A DNA stretch of 60,256 nt from Collinsella sp. 4_8_47FAA. Its GTDB lineage: Bacteria; Actinomycetota; Coriobacteriia; Coriobacteriales; Coriobacteriaceae. Below the pieces are notes generated by a model. The model was not told the DNA's origin. It ran no database searches and saw only the letters and a program-made list of their open reading frames with translations. The translations under genes were made by a program, and so were the position numbers. Location: positions 685,283 to 745,538 of the forward strand of contig NZ_KN214134.1 in NCBI RefSeq assembly GCF_000763055.1, given 5' to 3'. Of the stretch, positions 24,065-33,423 are shown in pieces; within the stretch, counting starts at the first letter, position 1, and the number at the start of each line of letters is the position of its first letter.

Positions 24065-24110
24065 CAATCGCTATCAATCAATAATGCCGGCGTGCAATTC
24101 GCGCCGTCCG

Positions 24111-24152
24111 AGCGCCCGAACAGAAACTGTTTTGCAGTGATGTTCGGGCGCT
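24111..24152 (+). terminator. stem-loop after the KdgT-like gene
   Basis: AGCGCCCGAAC (24111-24121) pairs perfectly with GTTCGGGCGCT (24142-24152) over 11 bp with a 20-nt loop, followed by TTGCT. The T-run is weak, but the position after a stop codon suits a terminator. A second small hairpin (CCCTTTA 24164-24170 with TAAAGGG 24182-24188) follows in the leader of the diguanylate cyclase gene. Confidence 0.55.
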
Positions 24153-24253
24153 TTGCTATGATTCCCTTTACCCCTGCGGAGTAAAGGGGTGTTTATTGCC
24201 CTGATTCGAATTGGGCGATTCTGACCATTCGGATATTGAAGGGATGGCGTCTA

Positions 24254-25396
24254 GTGGTTAAGGCACTCAAGATTGAGATATTCCTGCTATGCATGATTGT
24301 TCTTATCGGGCTTGCCGCGCGAAGTCGTCGCTCCTTGTTCTCGAGCACCCTGCAGCTATTGTTTAGCATGCTTGGCTACACCTCTGCCGCGTACATATTA
24401 TTCGATATGATCTGGACGCTTTCGGATGGTGCGGACGGCACGTTGGGTATTGCTGCCAACTGGATTTCCAACGCGGTTTCGTTTTCGCTCTTTGCCATCG
24501 CGTGTCTCATTTGGTTTATCTATTCCGAGACGATGCAGGGCTCTCGCCTTGTGACCTCGCGCTATAGGGTGGTGCTTGTAACGTTGCCTACGGCTCTGGT
24601 GGTCGTGCTGGCTTTTACCAGTTACTGGACGCACGCCTTGTTCTATATCGATTCGCAGGGCGTGTATCGTCGCGGCTTTGCCTATATGATCCAGCCCATT
24701 GTCAGCTACTGTTACGTTATACATACGTCCCTGCATGCGTTTGTGCAATCTCGCAGGGTCGAGAGCCTGCAGACGAAGGCTATCTATCGAACCTTGGCAT
24801 TTTTCGCCATTCCGGCCCTGGTGGGCGGTACCTTTCAGATCGTATACTCGGTGCCTGGCCTTTGTGTCGGCATAATGATTAGCATGTTGCTGCTCTACAT
24901 TATCTGCCAGGAGCAGCTCATCTCGACCGACCCGTTGACTGGCCTCAACAATCGCAACCGTTTTGAGACCTATATCCTGTCGCTCTTCTCAAATGTGGAT
25001 CAGGCCGAAGATGTGTATCTGCTCATGATGGACGCCGACGGCTTTAAGCAGATTAACGATCGCTATGGACATGTGGAGGGCGACCATGCTCTTCAGGTTA
25101 TATCCGCTGCGCTCAAAGAGGTCTGCTCGGCGTCTGGTGGCTTTATCGCACGCTACGGTGGCGATGAGTTCGTGGTGCTCCAAAAGGCAGTGGCGGAACA
25201 GGATATCATGCATCTGTGCGCGACAATCAACGACGAGCTCGCGCATGCCGAGGTGCCGTATGCATTGCGGATGTCCATCGGTTACGCGCGGGTCGGCGAT
25301 AGTGTTGATACCTGGCAAGACTTACTTCGCGCTGCCGATGCGGAGCTTTACCGCGTCAAGGCCGAGAAAAAGAAAGCTGGCGTTCAGATACGCTAG
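24254..25396 (+). CDS. membrane-bound diguanylate cyclase (GGDEF)
   Basis: The 380-residue protein has about seven or eight transmembrane segments in residues 1-215, a layout like MASE/7TM-type sensor modules, and then a GGDEF domain (about 225-375). The domain starts with DPLTGLNNRNRF, has DADGFKQINDRYGH for metal and base binding, and an intact active site RYGGDEFVVL. An RxxD inhibitory site five residues before GGDEF is not visible, so product inhibition is unlikely. It should make cyclic di-GMP in response to a membrane signal. I chose GTG 24254 with AAGGGA 9 nt upstream; a TTG at 24236 is the longer option. A strong terminator follows directly. Confidence 0.83.
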   Translation: MVKALKIEIFLLCMIVLIGLAARSRRSLFSSTLQLLFSMLGYTSAAYILFDMIWTLSDGADGTLGIAANWISNAVSFSLFAIACLIWFIYSETMQGSRLVTSRYRVVLVTLPTALVVVLAFTSYWTHALFYIDSQGVYRRGFAYMIQPIVSYCYVIHTSLHAFVQSRRVESLQTKAIYRTLAFFAIPALVGGTFQIVYSVPGLCVGIMISMLLLYIICQEQLISTDPLTGLNNRNRFETYILSLFSNVDQAEDVYLLMMDADGFKQINDRYGHVEGDHALQVISAALKEVCSASGGFIARYGGDEFVVLQKAVAEQDIMHLCATINDELAHAEVPYALRMSIGYARVGDSVDTWQDLLRAADAELYRVKAEKKKAGVQIR

Positions 25397-25397
25397 G

Positions 25398-25440
25398 AAA
25401 AGGGGCACACGACCGTTGCGATGGTCGTGCGTCCCTTTTG
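25398..25440 (+). terminator. intrinsic terminator after the diguanylate cyclase gene
   Basis: AAAAGGGGCACACGACC pairs with GGTCGTGCGTCCCTTTT (one internal mismatch) around an 8-nt loop, ending in TTTTG. It starts 2 nt after the stop codon. Confidence 0.85.
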
Positions 25441-25586
25441 CGTTTGTGGGGGCCACCGGCCATAATGCCCAGGCGCGGTGCGGCAAGACGGGCGTCTGCC
25501 GCCGCGACTCGGTACGAAATCAACGAGAACCAGTGTGCTCCATTAAGCTAAAGTGTGTGAAGGCTCTCTCTAAAAAGGTGAGCTCG

Positions 25587-26522
25587 CTAGGCTTTTTTGG
25601 GTTTGTTGACGATGATTATGCCGCCGCAGACCAACAGCAGGGCAACAAGTACGGTAACGGGGCTCGTGCCAGCGCCCTCGCCGAGCAGCAGCGCGCTCAG
25701 CAGCACGCCAAAGACGGGGTTCATAAACCCAAAGACCGAGACGCGGCTGACGGGGTTGACGGCAAGCAGGCGCGACCACAGCGAGTAGGCGACCGCGGAG
25801 ATAAGCGCCATGTAGATGATGAGCGCGATGGCAGGGACGATCGCAGTAGGGTAGAGCGCACCGCCCATCAAAAAGCCGATGGCGGTGAGGACCAGGCCGC
25901 CGACTAAAAACTGCCAGCCGGCAAGCAAAACACCGTCGTGCTTGCGCGAGAAGATGCCGATCAGGCAGGTCGAAAGAGCACCCGCAACAGTGGAGGCTAG
26001 GATAAAGCCCTCGCCGTCGAGCGTAAAGCCAAAGGTGCCATCTGCGCCCGAGAGGTTGACGAGCGCGACGCCGGCAAAGCCCAGCGCACAGCCAAGCACC
26101 TTGACCGTATTGAGCTTCTCGGTGTGAAATGCCAGGGCGGCAAAGAGGATTGCGAGGAAGTTGGCGCTGGCCTCGATGATGGAGCTCGACATGGCGCTGG
26201 CGCGCGAGAGGCCCAGATAGAAAAAGAAGTACTGACCGATGGTCTGAAAGAGCGACAAGACAAAGATGGGCTTGATGTCGCGAGCCTGCGGAATGAGGGG
26301 GCGGCGTTGGGCCGCACTCATCCCAACGATAACCAAGGCGCCGGCAAGCGTGAAGCGCAAGCCCGCAAAGAGCAGCTGCGAGGCGCCGTCGTGCGTTGGG
26401 ATACCAAAGAGCGCGTAGCCGATTTTGATACAGGGGAAGGCCGACCCCCAGAGTGCACAGCAAACAAGGCAGCCCAGGATGAGTCCGGGCAGGGTGGCGA
26501 GATATGGCTTGCGGCTTTGCAT
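25587..26522 (-). CDS. EamA/DMT family transporter
   Basis: The 311-residue product has ten hydrophobic segments in two homologous halves, as expected for the EamA (drug/metabolite transporter) family: first half LVCCALWGSAFPCIKIGYALF, second half VAGALSTCLIGIFSRKH, and a C-terminal VFGFMNPVFGVLLSALLLGE, the typical second-repeat motif. Such proteins export amino acids, nucleobases or other small metabolites; the substrate is not predictable. The start at ATG 26522 has AGGAAGGA just upstream. It lies after purL on the same strand but is separated by a strong terminator, so it has its own promoter or depends on readthrough. Confidence 0.83.
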   Translation of the reverse strand: MQSRKPYLATLPGLILGCLVCCALWGSAFPCIKIGYALFGIPTHDGASQLLFAGLRFTLAGALVIVGMSAAQRRPLIPQARDIKPIFVLSLFQTIGQYFFFYLGLSRASAMSSSIIEASANFLAILFAALAFHTEKLNTVKVLGCALGFAGVALVNLSGADGTFGFTLDGEGFILASTVAGALSTCLIGIFSRKHDGVLLAGWQFLVGGLVLTAIGFLMGGALYPTAIVPAIALIIYMALISAVAYSLWSRLLAVNPVSRVSVFGFMNPVFGVLLSALLLGEGAGTSPVTVLVALLLVCGGIIIVNKPKKA

Positions 26523-26550
26523 GATGTCCTTCCTGTATGCGCGAAGCAAA

Positions 26551-26588
26551 AAAAGAACCCGCCACCGGGGGTGCCGGTGGCGGGTGTT
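26551..26588 (-). terminator. intrinsic terminator of purL
   Basis: On the minus strand a 12-bp perfect stem (ACCCGCCACCGG with CCGGTGGCGGGT) is followed by TTCTTTTTTT. It lies 35 nt after the purL stop. Confidence 0.88.
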
Positions 26589-26622
26589 GTTACCCGAGGG
26601 GATTGTACCCGATGGGAAAGCT

Positions 26623-29600
26623 TTAGGCGAAGTAGGCTACGCCGCTCTCAAAGATCGGCATGAACTTGTCGCCGGGGACATGCTCGGGCACGTTGCGGTA
26701 CAGGTTGTCGCCGCGACGCTCGGCATGGCCCATCTTGCCCAGGACACGGCCGTCGGGGCTCGTGATGCCCTCGATGGCGAGTGCGGAGCCGTTGGGGTTG
26801 ACGGAGAGATCCATGCTGGGCTTGCCGTCCTCGCCCACGTACTGCGTGGCGACCTGGCCGTTGGCGATCAGCTGGGCGAGTACCTCGTCATTGGCGACAA
26901 AACGGCCCTCGCCGTGGCTGATGGCGACGGTGTAGGGGTCGTCGAGGCTGCACTGCGACAGCCACGGAGATAGGTTGGACGAGATGTGGGTGCGCACCAG
27001 GCGGCTCTGATGGCGACCGATGGTGTTGAACGTCAGCGTGGGCGCATCGGGCGTAGCGTCGACGATGTCACCGTAGGGCACCAGGCCGAGCTTGACCAGG
27101 GCCTGGAAGCCGTTGCAGATGCCCAGCATCAGGCCGTCGCGGGCCTTGAGCAGGTCGCGGACTGCCTCGGTGACCTCGGGAGCGCGGAAGAACGCCGTGA
27201 TGAACTTGGCAGAGCCGTCGGGCTCGTCACCGCCCGAGAAGCCGCCGGGGATCATGACGATCTGGCTTGCGCGGATGCGGCGGGCAAGCTCGTGGGTGCT
27301 CTCGGCGACGGCCTCGGGCGTGAGGTTGTTGATCACGAAGGTGTCGGCCTCGGCACCGGCGGCACGGAAGGCGCGGGCGCTGTCGTACTCGCAGTTGTTG
27401 CCGGGGAACACGGGGATGATCACGCGCGGGCGGGCGATCTTGGCGCCGCCGTACACGTGGATGTCCTTGGCGCGGAAGTCGACGGTCTCGACCTCGGGGG
27501 TCTTGTCGGCGCTGCGGTAGGCGAAGACACCCTCGATGCCGCTCTCCCAGGCCTCCTGGAGCTCGGCGAGCTCGATGACCTCGGAGCCGGTGTCGATGAC
27601 ATAGCCCTCGACGGTGGTACCCAGGGGCTCGACGACAACGCCGTCGGCGACCTTGGGCAGCTCGGCGTCCTCGGCGAGCTCGACGATAAAGCTGCCATAG
27701 AGCGGGGTGAAGAGGCTCTCCACGTCCACGTCCTCGGCAAGCTCAATACCGATCTGGTTGCCGACGCACATCTTAAAGAGGCTTTCGGCGCCGCAGCCGT
27801 AGCCGGGCGTGGAGACGGCCAGGGCGTCGCCGGTAGCAGTGAGCGCCTCGACGGCGTCAAACGCGGCGAGCAGCTGCTGGGCATCGGGGCGGTAGTCCTC
27901 GCCGTAGGTGGCGGGGGCGATGCGGACGACGCGGTGCGTCAGGCCCTTGAACTCAGGGGAGACGGCGCGCGCCGCGCGGCCCACGGCCACAGCGAAGCTG
28001 ATTAGAGTCGGCGGAACGTTGAGCTCGCCGGCCTCGTCCTCAAACGAGCCGCTCATGGAATCCTTGCCACCGATGGCGCCGGCACCCAGGTCGACTTGGG
28101 CCATGAGGGCGCCCAGGACGGCTGCCGTGGGCTTGCCCCAGCGCTCGGCCTCGGTGCGCAGGCGCTCGAAGTACTCCTGGAAGGAGAGATAGGCGCGCTT
28201 GTGCTCAAAGCCGGCAGCCACGAGTTTGGCGATGGACTCGACCACGGACAGGTAGGCGCCCGCAAACTGGTCGGCTTCCATCAGGTAGGGGTTGAAGCCC
28301 CATGCCATAGCGCTCGCCGTGGTGGTCTCGCCGTCCACGGGGAATTTGGCGACCATGGCCGAGCTCGGGGTGAGCTGCGTCTTGCCGCCAAAAGGCATAA
28401 GCACGGTTGCGGCACCGATGGTGGAGTCGAAGCGCTCGGAAAGGCCCTTGTTGGAGGCAACGTTGAGGTCGGTGACAAGCGAGGTCATGCGCTCGGCAAG
28501 CGTGGTGCCGGCCCAGCTGGGCTGCCACACGCTGCGGGCGCACACGTGGGCGACCTGGTGCTTGGGTGCGCCGTTGGAGTTGAGGAACTCGCGGGACAGG
28601 TCGACAATGGCGACGCCGTTCCAAGCCATGCGCATGCGCGGCTCGGCGGTAACCTCGGCGATAACGGTCGCCTCCAGGTTCTCCTCGGCGGCGTAGCCCA
28701 TGAACTCCTCGACGTCACTGTCGGCGACGGCGCAGGCCATACGCTCCTGGGACTCGGAGATGGCGAGCTCGGTGCCGTCCAGGCCGTCGTACTTCTTGGT
28801 CACGGTATCAAGGTCGACATACAGGCCGTCGGCAAGCTCGCCTACGGCGACCGAGACGCCGCCGGCGCCAAAGTCGTTGCAGCGCTTGATCAGGCGGCAG
28901 GCGTCGCCGCGGCGGAACAGACGCTGCAGCTTACGCTCGACCGGGGCGTTGCCCTTCTGGACCTCGGCGCCCGAGGTCTCGATGGACTCGGTGTTCTGGG
29001 TCTTGGAGGAGCCGGTGGCACCGCCGATGCCGTCACGGCCGGTGCGGCCGCCCAGCAGGATGATCTTGTCGGTGGGGGCGGGGCACTCGCGGCGCACGTG
29101 GTTTGCCGGGGTAGCGCCCACGACGGCGCCAACCTCCATGCGCTTGGCCACGTAGCCGGGGTGATAGAGCTCGTTGACCTGGCCGGTGGCAAGGCCGATC
29201 TGGTTGCCGTAGCTGGAGTAGCCGGCGGCAGCGGTGGTCACGAGCTTGCGCTGCGGCAGCTTGCCTTCGAGCGTCTCGGAAACCGGGACGGTGGGGTCGC
29301 CGGCACCGGTGACGCGCATAGCCTGGTACACATAGCTGCGGCCCGAGAGCGGGTCGCGGATGGCGCCGCCCACGCAAGTGGCGGCACCGCCGAAGGGCTC
29401 GATCTCGGTCGGGTGGTTGTGGGTCTCGTTCTTAAACAGGAACAGCCAGTCCTGGTCCTCGCCGTCGACATCGACCTTCACCTTGACGGTGCAGGCGTTG
29501 ATCTCCTCGGACTCGTCGACATCGGTCATGACGCCGGTCTTCTTAAGGTACTTGGCGCCGATGGTGCCCATGTCCATGAGGCAGACGGGCTTGGCGTCGC

Positions 29601-30369
29601 GACCGAGCTCGTGGCGCATCTCCATGTAGCGGTCGAAGGCCTGCTGCACCACGGCGTCGTCGATCGTCACGTCGTCCAGGACGGTGCCGAAGGTGGTGTG
29701 GCGGCAGTGATCGGACCAATAGGTGTCGATCACGCGGATCTCGGTGATGGTGGGGTCGCGGTCCTCATCGCGGAAGTACTGCTGGCAGAAGGCGATATCC
29801 GCTTCGTCCATGGCAAGACCGCGCTCGGAAATAAAGGCGGCAAGGCCGGCCTCATCGAGCTCGCGGAAGCCGTCGAGCACCTCGACGGGCTGGGGTTCGG
29901 GGGTCTCCATGTACAGCGTCTCGGGCAGGTCGAGCGAGGCGATGCGCGCCTCGACGGGGTTCACCACGTAGTGCTTGATGGCCTCGATGGCGGCTTCGTC
30001 CAGAGCGCCCGAGATCATATAGACCTTGGCGGAGCGCACGGCGGGGCGCTCGCCCTGGCTGATGAGCTGCACGCACTCGCTGGCGGAGTCGGCGCGCTGG
30101 TCAAACTGGCCAGGCAGGAATTCGACGGCAAAGACGGCGCCATCGCTTGCGGGGAGCTCGTCGTAGGTCACATCGACCTGGGGCTCGCTAAAGACGGTCG
30201 GCACGCAGGAGCGGAAAAGCTCCTCGTCGATGCCCTCGACGTCGTAGCGGTTGATGATCCTCAGGGCCTCGATGCCCTTGATGCCGAGAATTTCGGTCAG
30301 CTCGCCCTTGAGCTGCTGAGCCTCGACGTCGAACCCGGGTTTCTTCTCCACGTAGATACGAGAGACCAT
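26623..30369 (-). CDS. purL: phosphoribosylformylglycinamidine synthase, single-chain
   Basis: PurL makes FGAM from FGAR, glutamine and ATP in purine synthesis. At 1248 residues this is the large single-chain type that combines the PurS-like N-terminal, synthetase and glutaminase parts, unlike the split PurS/PurQ/PurL set of Bacillus. The synthetase region shows DTYWSDHCRHTTFGTVL and FKNETHNHPTEIEPFGGAATCVGGAIRD, and later GGKDSMSGSFED. The glutaminase domain has the catalytic triad Cys1085 (GICNGFQ), His1215 and Glu1217 (GHAERR). I start it at ATG 30369, which gives VSRIYVEKKPGFDVEA as in related proteins; the upstream extension looks non-coding. It stands alone with its own terminator; no purine riboswitch is visible upstream. 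Confidence 0.93.
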   Translation of the reverse strand: MVSRIYVEKKPGFDVEAQQLKGELTEILGIKGIEALRIINRYDVEGIDEELFRSCVPTVFSEPQVDVTYDELPASDGAVFAVEFLPGQFDQRADSASECVQLISQGERPAVRSAKVYMISGALDEAAIEAIKHYVVNPVEARIASLDLPETLYMETPEPQPVEVLDGFRELDEAGLAAFISERGLAMDEADIAFCQQYFRDEDRDPTITEIRVIDTYWSDHCRHTTFGTVLDDVTIDDAVVQQAFDRYMEMRHELGRDAKPVCLMDMGTIGAKYLKKTGVMTDVDESEEINACTVKVKVDVDGEDQDWLFLFKNETHNHPTEIEPFGGAATCVGGAIRDPLSGRSYVYQAMRVTGAGDPTVPVSETLEGKLPQRKLVTTAAAGYSSYGNQIGLATGQVNELYHPGYVAKRMEVGAVVGATPANHVRRECPAPTDKIILLGGRTGRDGIGGATGSSKTQNTESIETSGAEVQKGNAPVERKLQRLFRRGDACRLIKRCNDFGAGGVSVAVGELADGLYVDLDTVTKKYDGLDGTELAISESQERMACAVADSDVEEFMGYAAEENLEATVIAEVTAEPRMRMAWNGVAIVDLSREFLNSNGAPKHQVAHVCARSVWQPSWAGTTLAERMTSLVTDLNVASNKGLSERFDSTIGAATVLMPFGGKTQLTPSSAMVAKFPVDGETTTASAMAWGFNPYLMEADQFAGAYLSVVESIAKLVAAGFEHKRAYLSFQEYFERLRTEAERWGKPTAAVLGALMAQVDLGAGAIGGKDSMSGSFEDEAGELNVPPTLISFAVAVGRAARAVSPEFKGLTHRVVRIAPATYGEDYRPDAQQLLAAFDAVEALTATGDALAVSTPGYGCGAESLFKMCVGNQIGIELAEDVDVESLFTPLYGSFIVELAEDAELPKVADGVVVEPLGTTVEGYVIDTGSEVIELAELQEAWESGIEGVFAYRSADKTPEVETVDFRAKDIHVYGGAKIARPRVIIPVFPGNNCEYDSARAFRAAGAEADTFVINNLTPEAVAESTHELARRIRASQIVMIPGGFSGGDEPDGSAKFITAFFRAPEVTEAVRDLLKARDGLMLGICNGFQALVKLGLVPYGDIVDATPDAPTLTFNTIGRHQSRLVRTHISSNLSPWLSQCSLDDPYTVAISHGEGRFVANDEVLAQLIANGQVATQYVGEDGKPSMDLSVNPNGSALAIEGITSPDGRVLGKMGHAERRGDNLYRNVPEHVPGDKFMPIFESGVAYFA

Positions 30370-30553
30370 TGGTTCCTGCCTTCCTGATCGGTTGGGCGTA
30401 CGGTACGGTATGCGGCAGCGGTCGGTTTGCGGGGTCTGCCCTGCGGTCGCCTTGAGCCACATGTTTGTAAACCTCACTATGATACGACAGCTCGCGGCGC
30501 GTTGAGGACGGCGAGGGTGCTACAGTGAAGCGCAAACAAGAGAAAGGCATCAC

Positions 30554-32116
30554 ATGGCATTCGTTTCACTCGCCATCATCGCGCTCGTGGCCTTTGCAAG
30601 CCCCTTCATCGCCTCGGCGATTCCCGGAAAACCCGTTCCCGAGACGGTCTTTTTGCTCGTGCTCGGCGCGGTGCTGGGACCTCATATGCTCGGCGTCATC
30701 CATGTAGATGCCGAGGTCTCGCTGGTGTCAGAGCTCGGCCTGGCCTTCTTGTTCTTGCTTGCCGGCTTTGAGATCGACCCCAAGAGCATCACGGGTGTGG
30801 AGGGGCGCTACGGCTTGGCGACGTGGGTCGTTACGTTTGGTATTGCCTGGCTTGCCGTGCGCTTTACCCCGTGGTTCTCGGTCAGTCATTTCGACGGTAT
30901 CGCCGTGACGCTTGCCCTCACTTCTACGGCCCTCGGCACGCTCGTGCCCATCATGCGCGAGCGCTCGCTCACCGGCACGCGTGTGGGCGACTCGATTCTC
31001 GCGTATGGCACTTGGGGCGAGCTCGGTCCCGTGCTCGCCATGTCGGTGCTGCTGTCTGCTCGCACCGGCATCCAAACGCTCGTAATCCTTGGCTTGTTTG
31101 CGGTGGTTTGCGTGTTGCTGGCCGTGGTCCCAAGCCGCTCCAAGCGCGTCGGCAGCCGCTTCTTTGCGTTTGTCGAGGAGCGCGCCGATACCACGTCGCA
31201 GACCTTCGTGCGCCTGACGGTGCTCATCCTGGTCACGCTCGTGGCGTTCTCGGCCGTCTTTGATCTCGACATCGTGTTGGGTTCTTTTGCCGCCGGCTTT
31301 GTCCTGCGCTATATCATCCCCGAGGGCAACCATACGCTCGAGACCAAGCTCGACGGCCTGGCCTACGGCTTTTTGATTCCGGTGTTCTTTACCGTATCGG
31401 GCGCAAAGATCGACCTGACGGCCGTAGCGTCGCGCCCCGGGCTGCTCGCGGGCTTTATCGTGGCGTTGCTGATTATTCGTGCCGTGCCTATTCTCATCTC
31501 TATGAGCATTTGTCCTGCGACGCGCGACGTTTCGGCGTATGGTCGCATTACCGTGGCCCTGTACTGCACCACGGCGCTGCCGATTATCGTTGCCGTGACG
31601 AGCGTTGCTGTCAACGCGGGCGCGCTGTCGCAAGATATTGCGTCGGTCATGGTTGCCGCCGGCGCCATCACGGTGTTCTTGATGCCGCTGCTCGCACAAC
31701 TCTTCTACCGCGTGGTCGACGCCGCACCGGTCGCTGCCGTGGCAGAGGTTGCCGAGCATCCATCCGATGCGCTCGACATCCTGCGCGCCCATCACGATTT
31801 GGCGAGCCTGCTCGCACGCGAGCACGAGCTGCTGACCTCGCATGGCCATGGTCGCGTATTCGAGGGCCTGCCTACGCTCGATACGATTGCCGAGCGTCTT
31901 TCCGCCGAGGCGGCAAGCGGGCACATCGATGCCCGTATCGTGGACGCCGCTCATTTGCTGGCCGAGAAGACCTATGGCGACGAGATCGACCCGTCCAAGC
32001 TGACTCCGCGTGAGCGCCGCCGCCTGGAGCGCGCCAAGCTCGCCGTGCACGAATACCGCCGCCGCATGCTGGAGCTCTACGCGCGCGATGAAGCCCAGGA
32101 CGACGACGGTAAGTAG
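30554..32116 (+). CDS. CPA2-family cation:proton antiporter
   Basis: The 520-residue protein has about twelve transmembrane segments (residues 1-385) matching the Na+/H+ exchanger (CPA2/KefB-like) fold: PGKPVPETVFLLVLGAVLGP at the start, LGLAFLFLLAGFEIDP, LTSTALGTLVPIMRE, and YGFLIPVFFTVSGAKIDL in the second half. A hydrophilic C-terminal tail of about 130 residues (from about residue 390) is helical and charged; no TrkA-N Rossmann domain is visible, so ligand gating of the Kef type is not supported. It should exchange Na+ or K+ for protons. The gene is divergent from purL across 184 nt that must hold both promoters. The 62-bp tandem repeat array begins about 50 nt after its stop. Confidence 0.83.
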   Translation: MAFVSLAIIALVAFASPFIASAIPGKPVPETVFLLVLGAVLGPHMLGVIHVDAEVSLVSELGLAFLFLLAGFEIDPKSITGVEGRYGLATWVVTFGIAWLAVRFTPWFSVSHFDGIAVTLALTSTALGTLVPIMRERSLTGTRVGDSILAYGTWGELGPVLAMSVLLSARTGIQTLVILGLFAVVCVLLAVVPSRSKRVGSRFFAFVEERADTTSQTFVRLTVLILVTLVAFSAVFDLDIVLGSFAAGFVLRYIIPEGNHTLETKLDGLAYGFLIPVFFTVSGAKIDLTAVASRPGLLAGFIVALLIIRAVPILISMSICPATRDVSAYGRITVALYCTTALPIIVAVTSVAVNAGALSQDIASVMVAAGAITVFLMPLLAQLFYRVVDAAPVAAVAEVAEHPSDALDILRAHHDLASLLAREHELLTSHGHGRVFEGLPTLDTIAERLSAEAASGHIDARIVDAAHLLAEKTYGDEIDPSKLTPRERRRLERAKLAVHEYRRRMLELYARDEAQDDDGK

Positions 32117-32163
32117 TCGATAGTCTCTCAAGGGAGTCGCGTCACGCTTTGAAGGCTCGAAAT

Positions 32164-32370
32164 GGGATGTGGTTTCCGAAACAGGGGCCGTTGGGAAACG
32201 GTGTCCCGGAATGGGCGTCCAGAGTGGGACGCGCTTTCCGCGAGAGACCCGTTGCGGAAACCACTTCCCAGAATCTGCGTTCAAAACGGGACGCAGTTTC
32301 CGCAAGGAGGTCCTGGGGGAAACCGTGCCCCGTTCTGATCCGAAATTCTGGGACAGGCTTCCGCTTCAAA
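32164..32370. repeat. tandem array of 62-bp palindromic repeats
   Basis: GGGA-headed units start at 32164, 32226, 32288 and 32350, a period of exactly 62 bp; three are full and the fourth is truncated. Each full unit has GGGAYGYRSTTTCC near its start and a partly complementary GGAAAC..YCCC near its middle, so it can fold into a hairpin. The array fills the convergent space between the antiporter and the SDR gene. No coding function is apparent. Confidence 0.8.
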
Positions 32371-32459
32371 CAGAAGAAGGCGCGCTGCCTGCGGTTGATG
32401 CAGGCAGCGCGCCTTTTGCGTTGAGCAATGTTGAGGCTAGGAGTCGTGGCTTGCGACCT

Positions 32460-33209
32460 TTAGGAGCGGGCGGCTCCGTCGACGGGGAGGATGGCGCCCG
32501 TGACATAGGAGGACATGTCGCTTGCCAAGAAGACAAAGGCGTTGGCGACATCCTCGGGCTCGCCCATGCGACCCAGCGGAATGGTGGCGATGATGGGCTT
32601 GATGACCTCTTCGGGCAGGTTGGCGACCATATCGGTCTTGGTTACGCCTGGGGCGACGGCGTTGACGCGAATACCCATGGGGGCGAGCTCGCGCGAGAGC
32701 GACTGGACCATGCCATTGACGGCAAACTTGGACGTGGGGTAACCGACGCCGGAGGGCTGGCCGTACTTGGCGACCATCGAGCTTGTGGTAGTGATGGTGC
32801 CGCCGTGGCCGGCCTCGGTCATGATCTTGGCGGCAGCCTGGTGGCCATTAAAGACAGCGACGACGTTAAGGTCCATGACCTTTGCGAACTCCTCGGCCGT
32901 GTAGTCCAAAAGGGGCGAGCGCTGGGAGATGCCGGCGTTGTTGACGACCGTATCGAGACCGCCCATGTCGGCTGCAGCCTGGGTAAAGGCCTCGGTCACG
33001 GCCTCGAGCGAAGTGAGATCGCAGGAACGGCCCCAGACCTTGGCGTCGGGATAGACAGCTGTCAGCTTCTCAACGGCTGCATCGGCAGTCTCCTGGCGCG
33101 AGCCAAAGACGGTGACGGCGGCACCCTCCTCGATAAAGCGGCAGGCGATGGCATAGCCGATACCGCGCGTGCCTCCGGTGACGATTGCTTTCTTGCCCTC
33201 GAGCAACAT
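32460..33209 (-). CDS. short-chain dehydrogenase/reductase (FabG-like)
   Basis: The 249-residue SDR has the classical features: cofactor motif TGGTRGIG (11-18), NNAG at about 91-94, the catalytic serine in TTTSSM, and the YPTSK catalytic tyrosine and lysine, followed by APGVTKTDM. The C-terminal FLASDMSSYVTGAILPVDGA is typical of the FabG/3-oxoacyl reductase-like subgroup. Preference for NADP or NAD, and the substrate, cannot be read from the sequence; without fab genes nearby I would not name it fabG. The ATG at 33209 has GGAGG 4 nt upstream. Confidence 0.86.
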   Translation of the reverse strand: MLLEGKKAIVTGGTRGIGYAIACRFIEEGAAVTVFGSRQETADAAVEKLTAVYPDAKVWGRSCDLTSLEAVTEAFTQAAADMGGLDTVVNNAGISQRSPLLDYTAEEFAKVMDLNVVAVFNGHQAAAKIMTEAGHGGTITTTSSMVAKYGQPSGVGYPTSKFAVNGMVQSLSRELAPMGIRVNAVAPGVTKTDMVANLPEEVIKPIIATIPLGRMGEPEDVANAFVFLASDMSSYVTGAILPVDGAARS

Positions 33210-33355
33210 GGTGCCTCCATTCTTCGGGGGTGGACGTACGCAGCACAGCGTAGCGGTAGCCGGAATCGGCCGCGTTTGCATATCGGTGAACGGTAGCCCG
33301 CGTTACCGATGAGCGGCTTGCGCAAATGCGCCCTGCCGTTGTGCTTAGGGCAGGA

Positions 33356-33396
33356 GACAAAAGGGCTCCCGTCCCACATCGGACGGGAGCCCTCAA
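33356..33396 (-). terminator. intrinsic terminator of hom
   Basis: On the minus strand AGGGCTCCCGTCC pairs with GGACGGGAGCCCT around a 5- to 6-nt loop and is followed by TTTTG. It lies just after the hom stop. Confidence 0.88.
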
Positions 33397-33423
33397 AGCG
33401 CGTATTGCTAGGCGATTGATGGA

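Noticed and set aside
28096-30387. Long plus-strand open frame (763 codons) opposite purL
   Set aside because: It lies wholly antisense to purL, which has all expected motifs and the catalytic triad. The antisense product is low-complexity (G, A, L, V, H, D) as expected from the mirrored codon pattern of a high-GC gene.
30370-30553. Purine riboswitch upstream of purL
   Set aside because: No conserved junction sequences or fitting three-way stems were seen in the 184 nt between purL and the antiporter gene.
30728-32305. Minus-strand open frame opposite the antiporter gene
   Set aside because: Product is R/H/Q-rich with no domain, runs through the 62-bp tandem repeat and mirrors the antiporter.
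32164-32370. CRISPR array
   Set aside because: The repeat is tandem with a 62-bp period, has no distinct spacers, units are diverged, and no cas genes are near.
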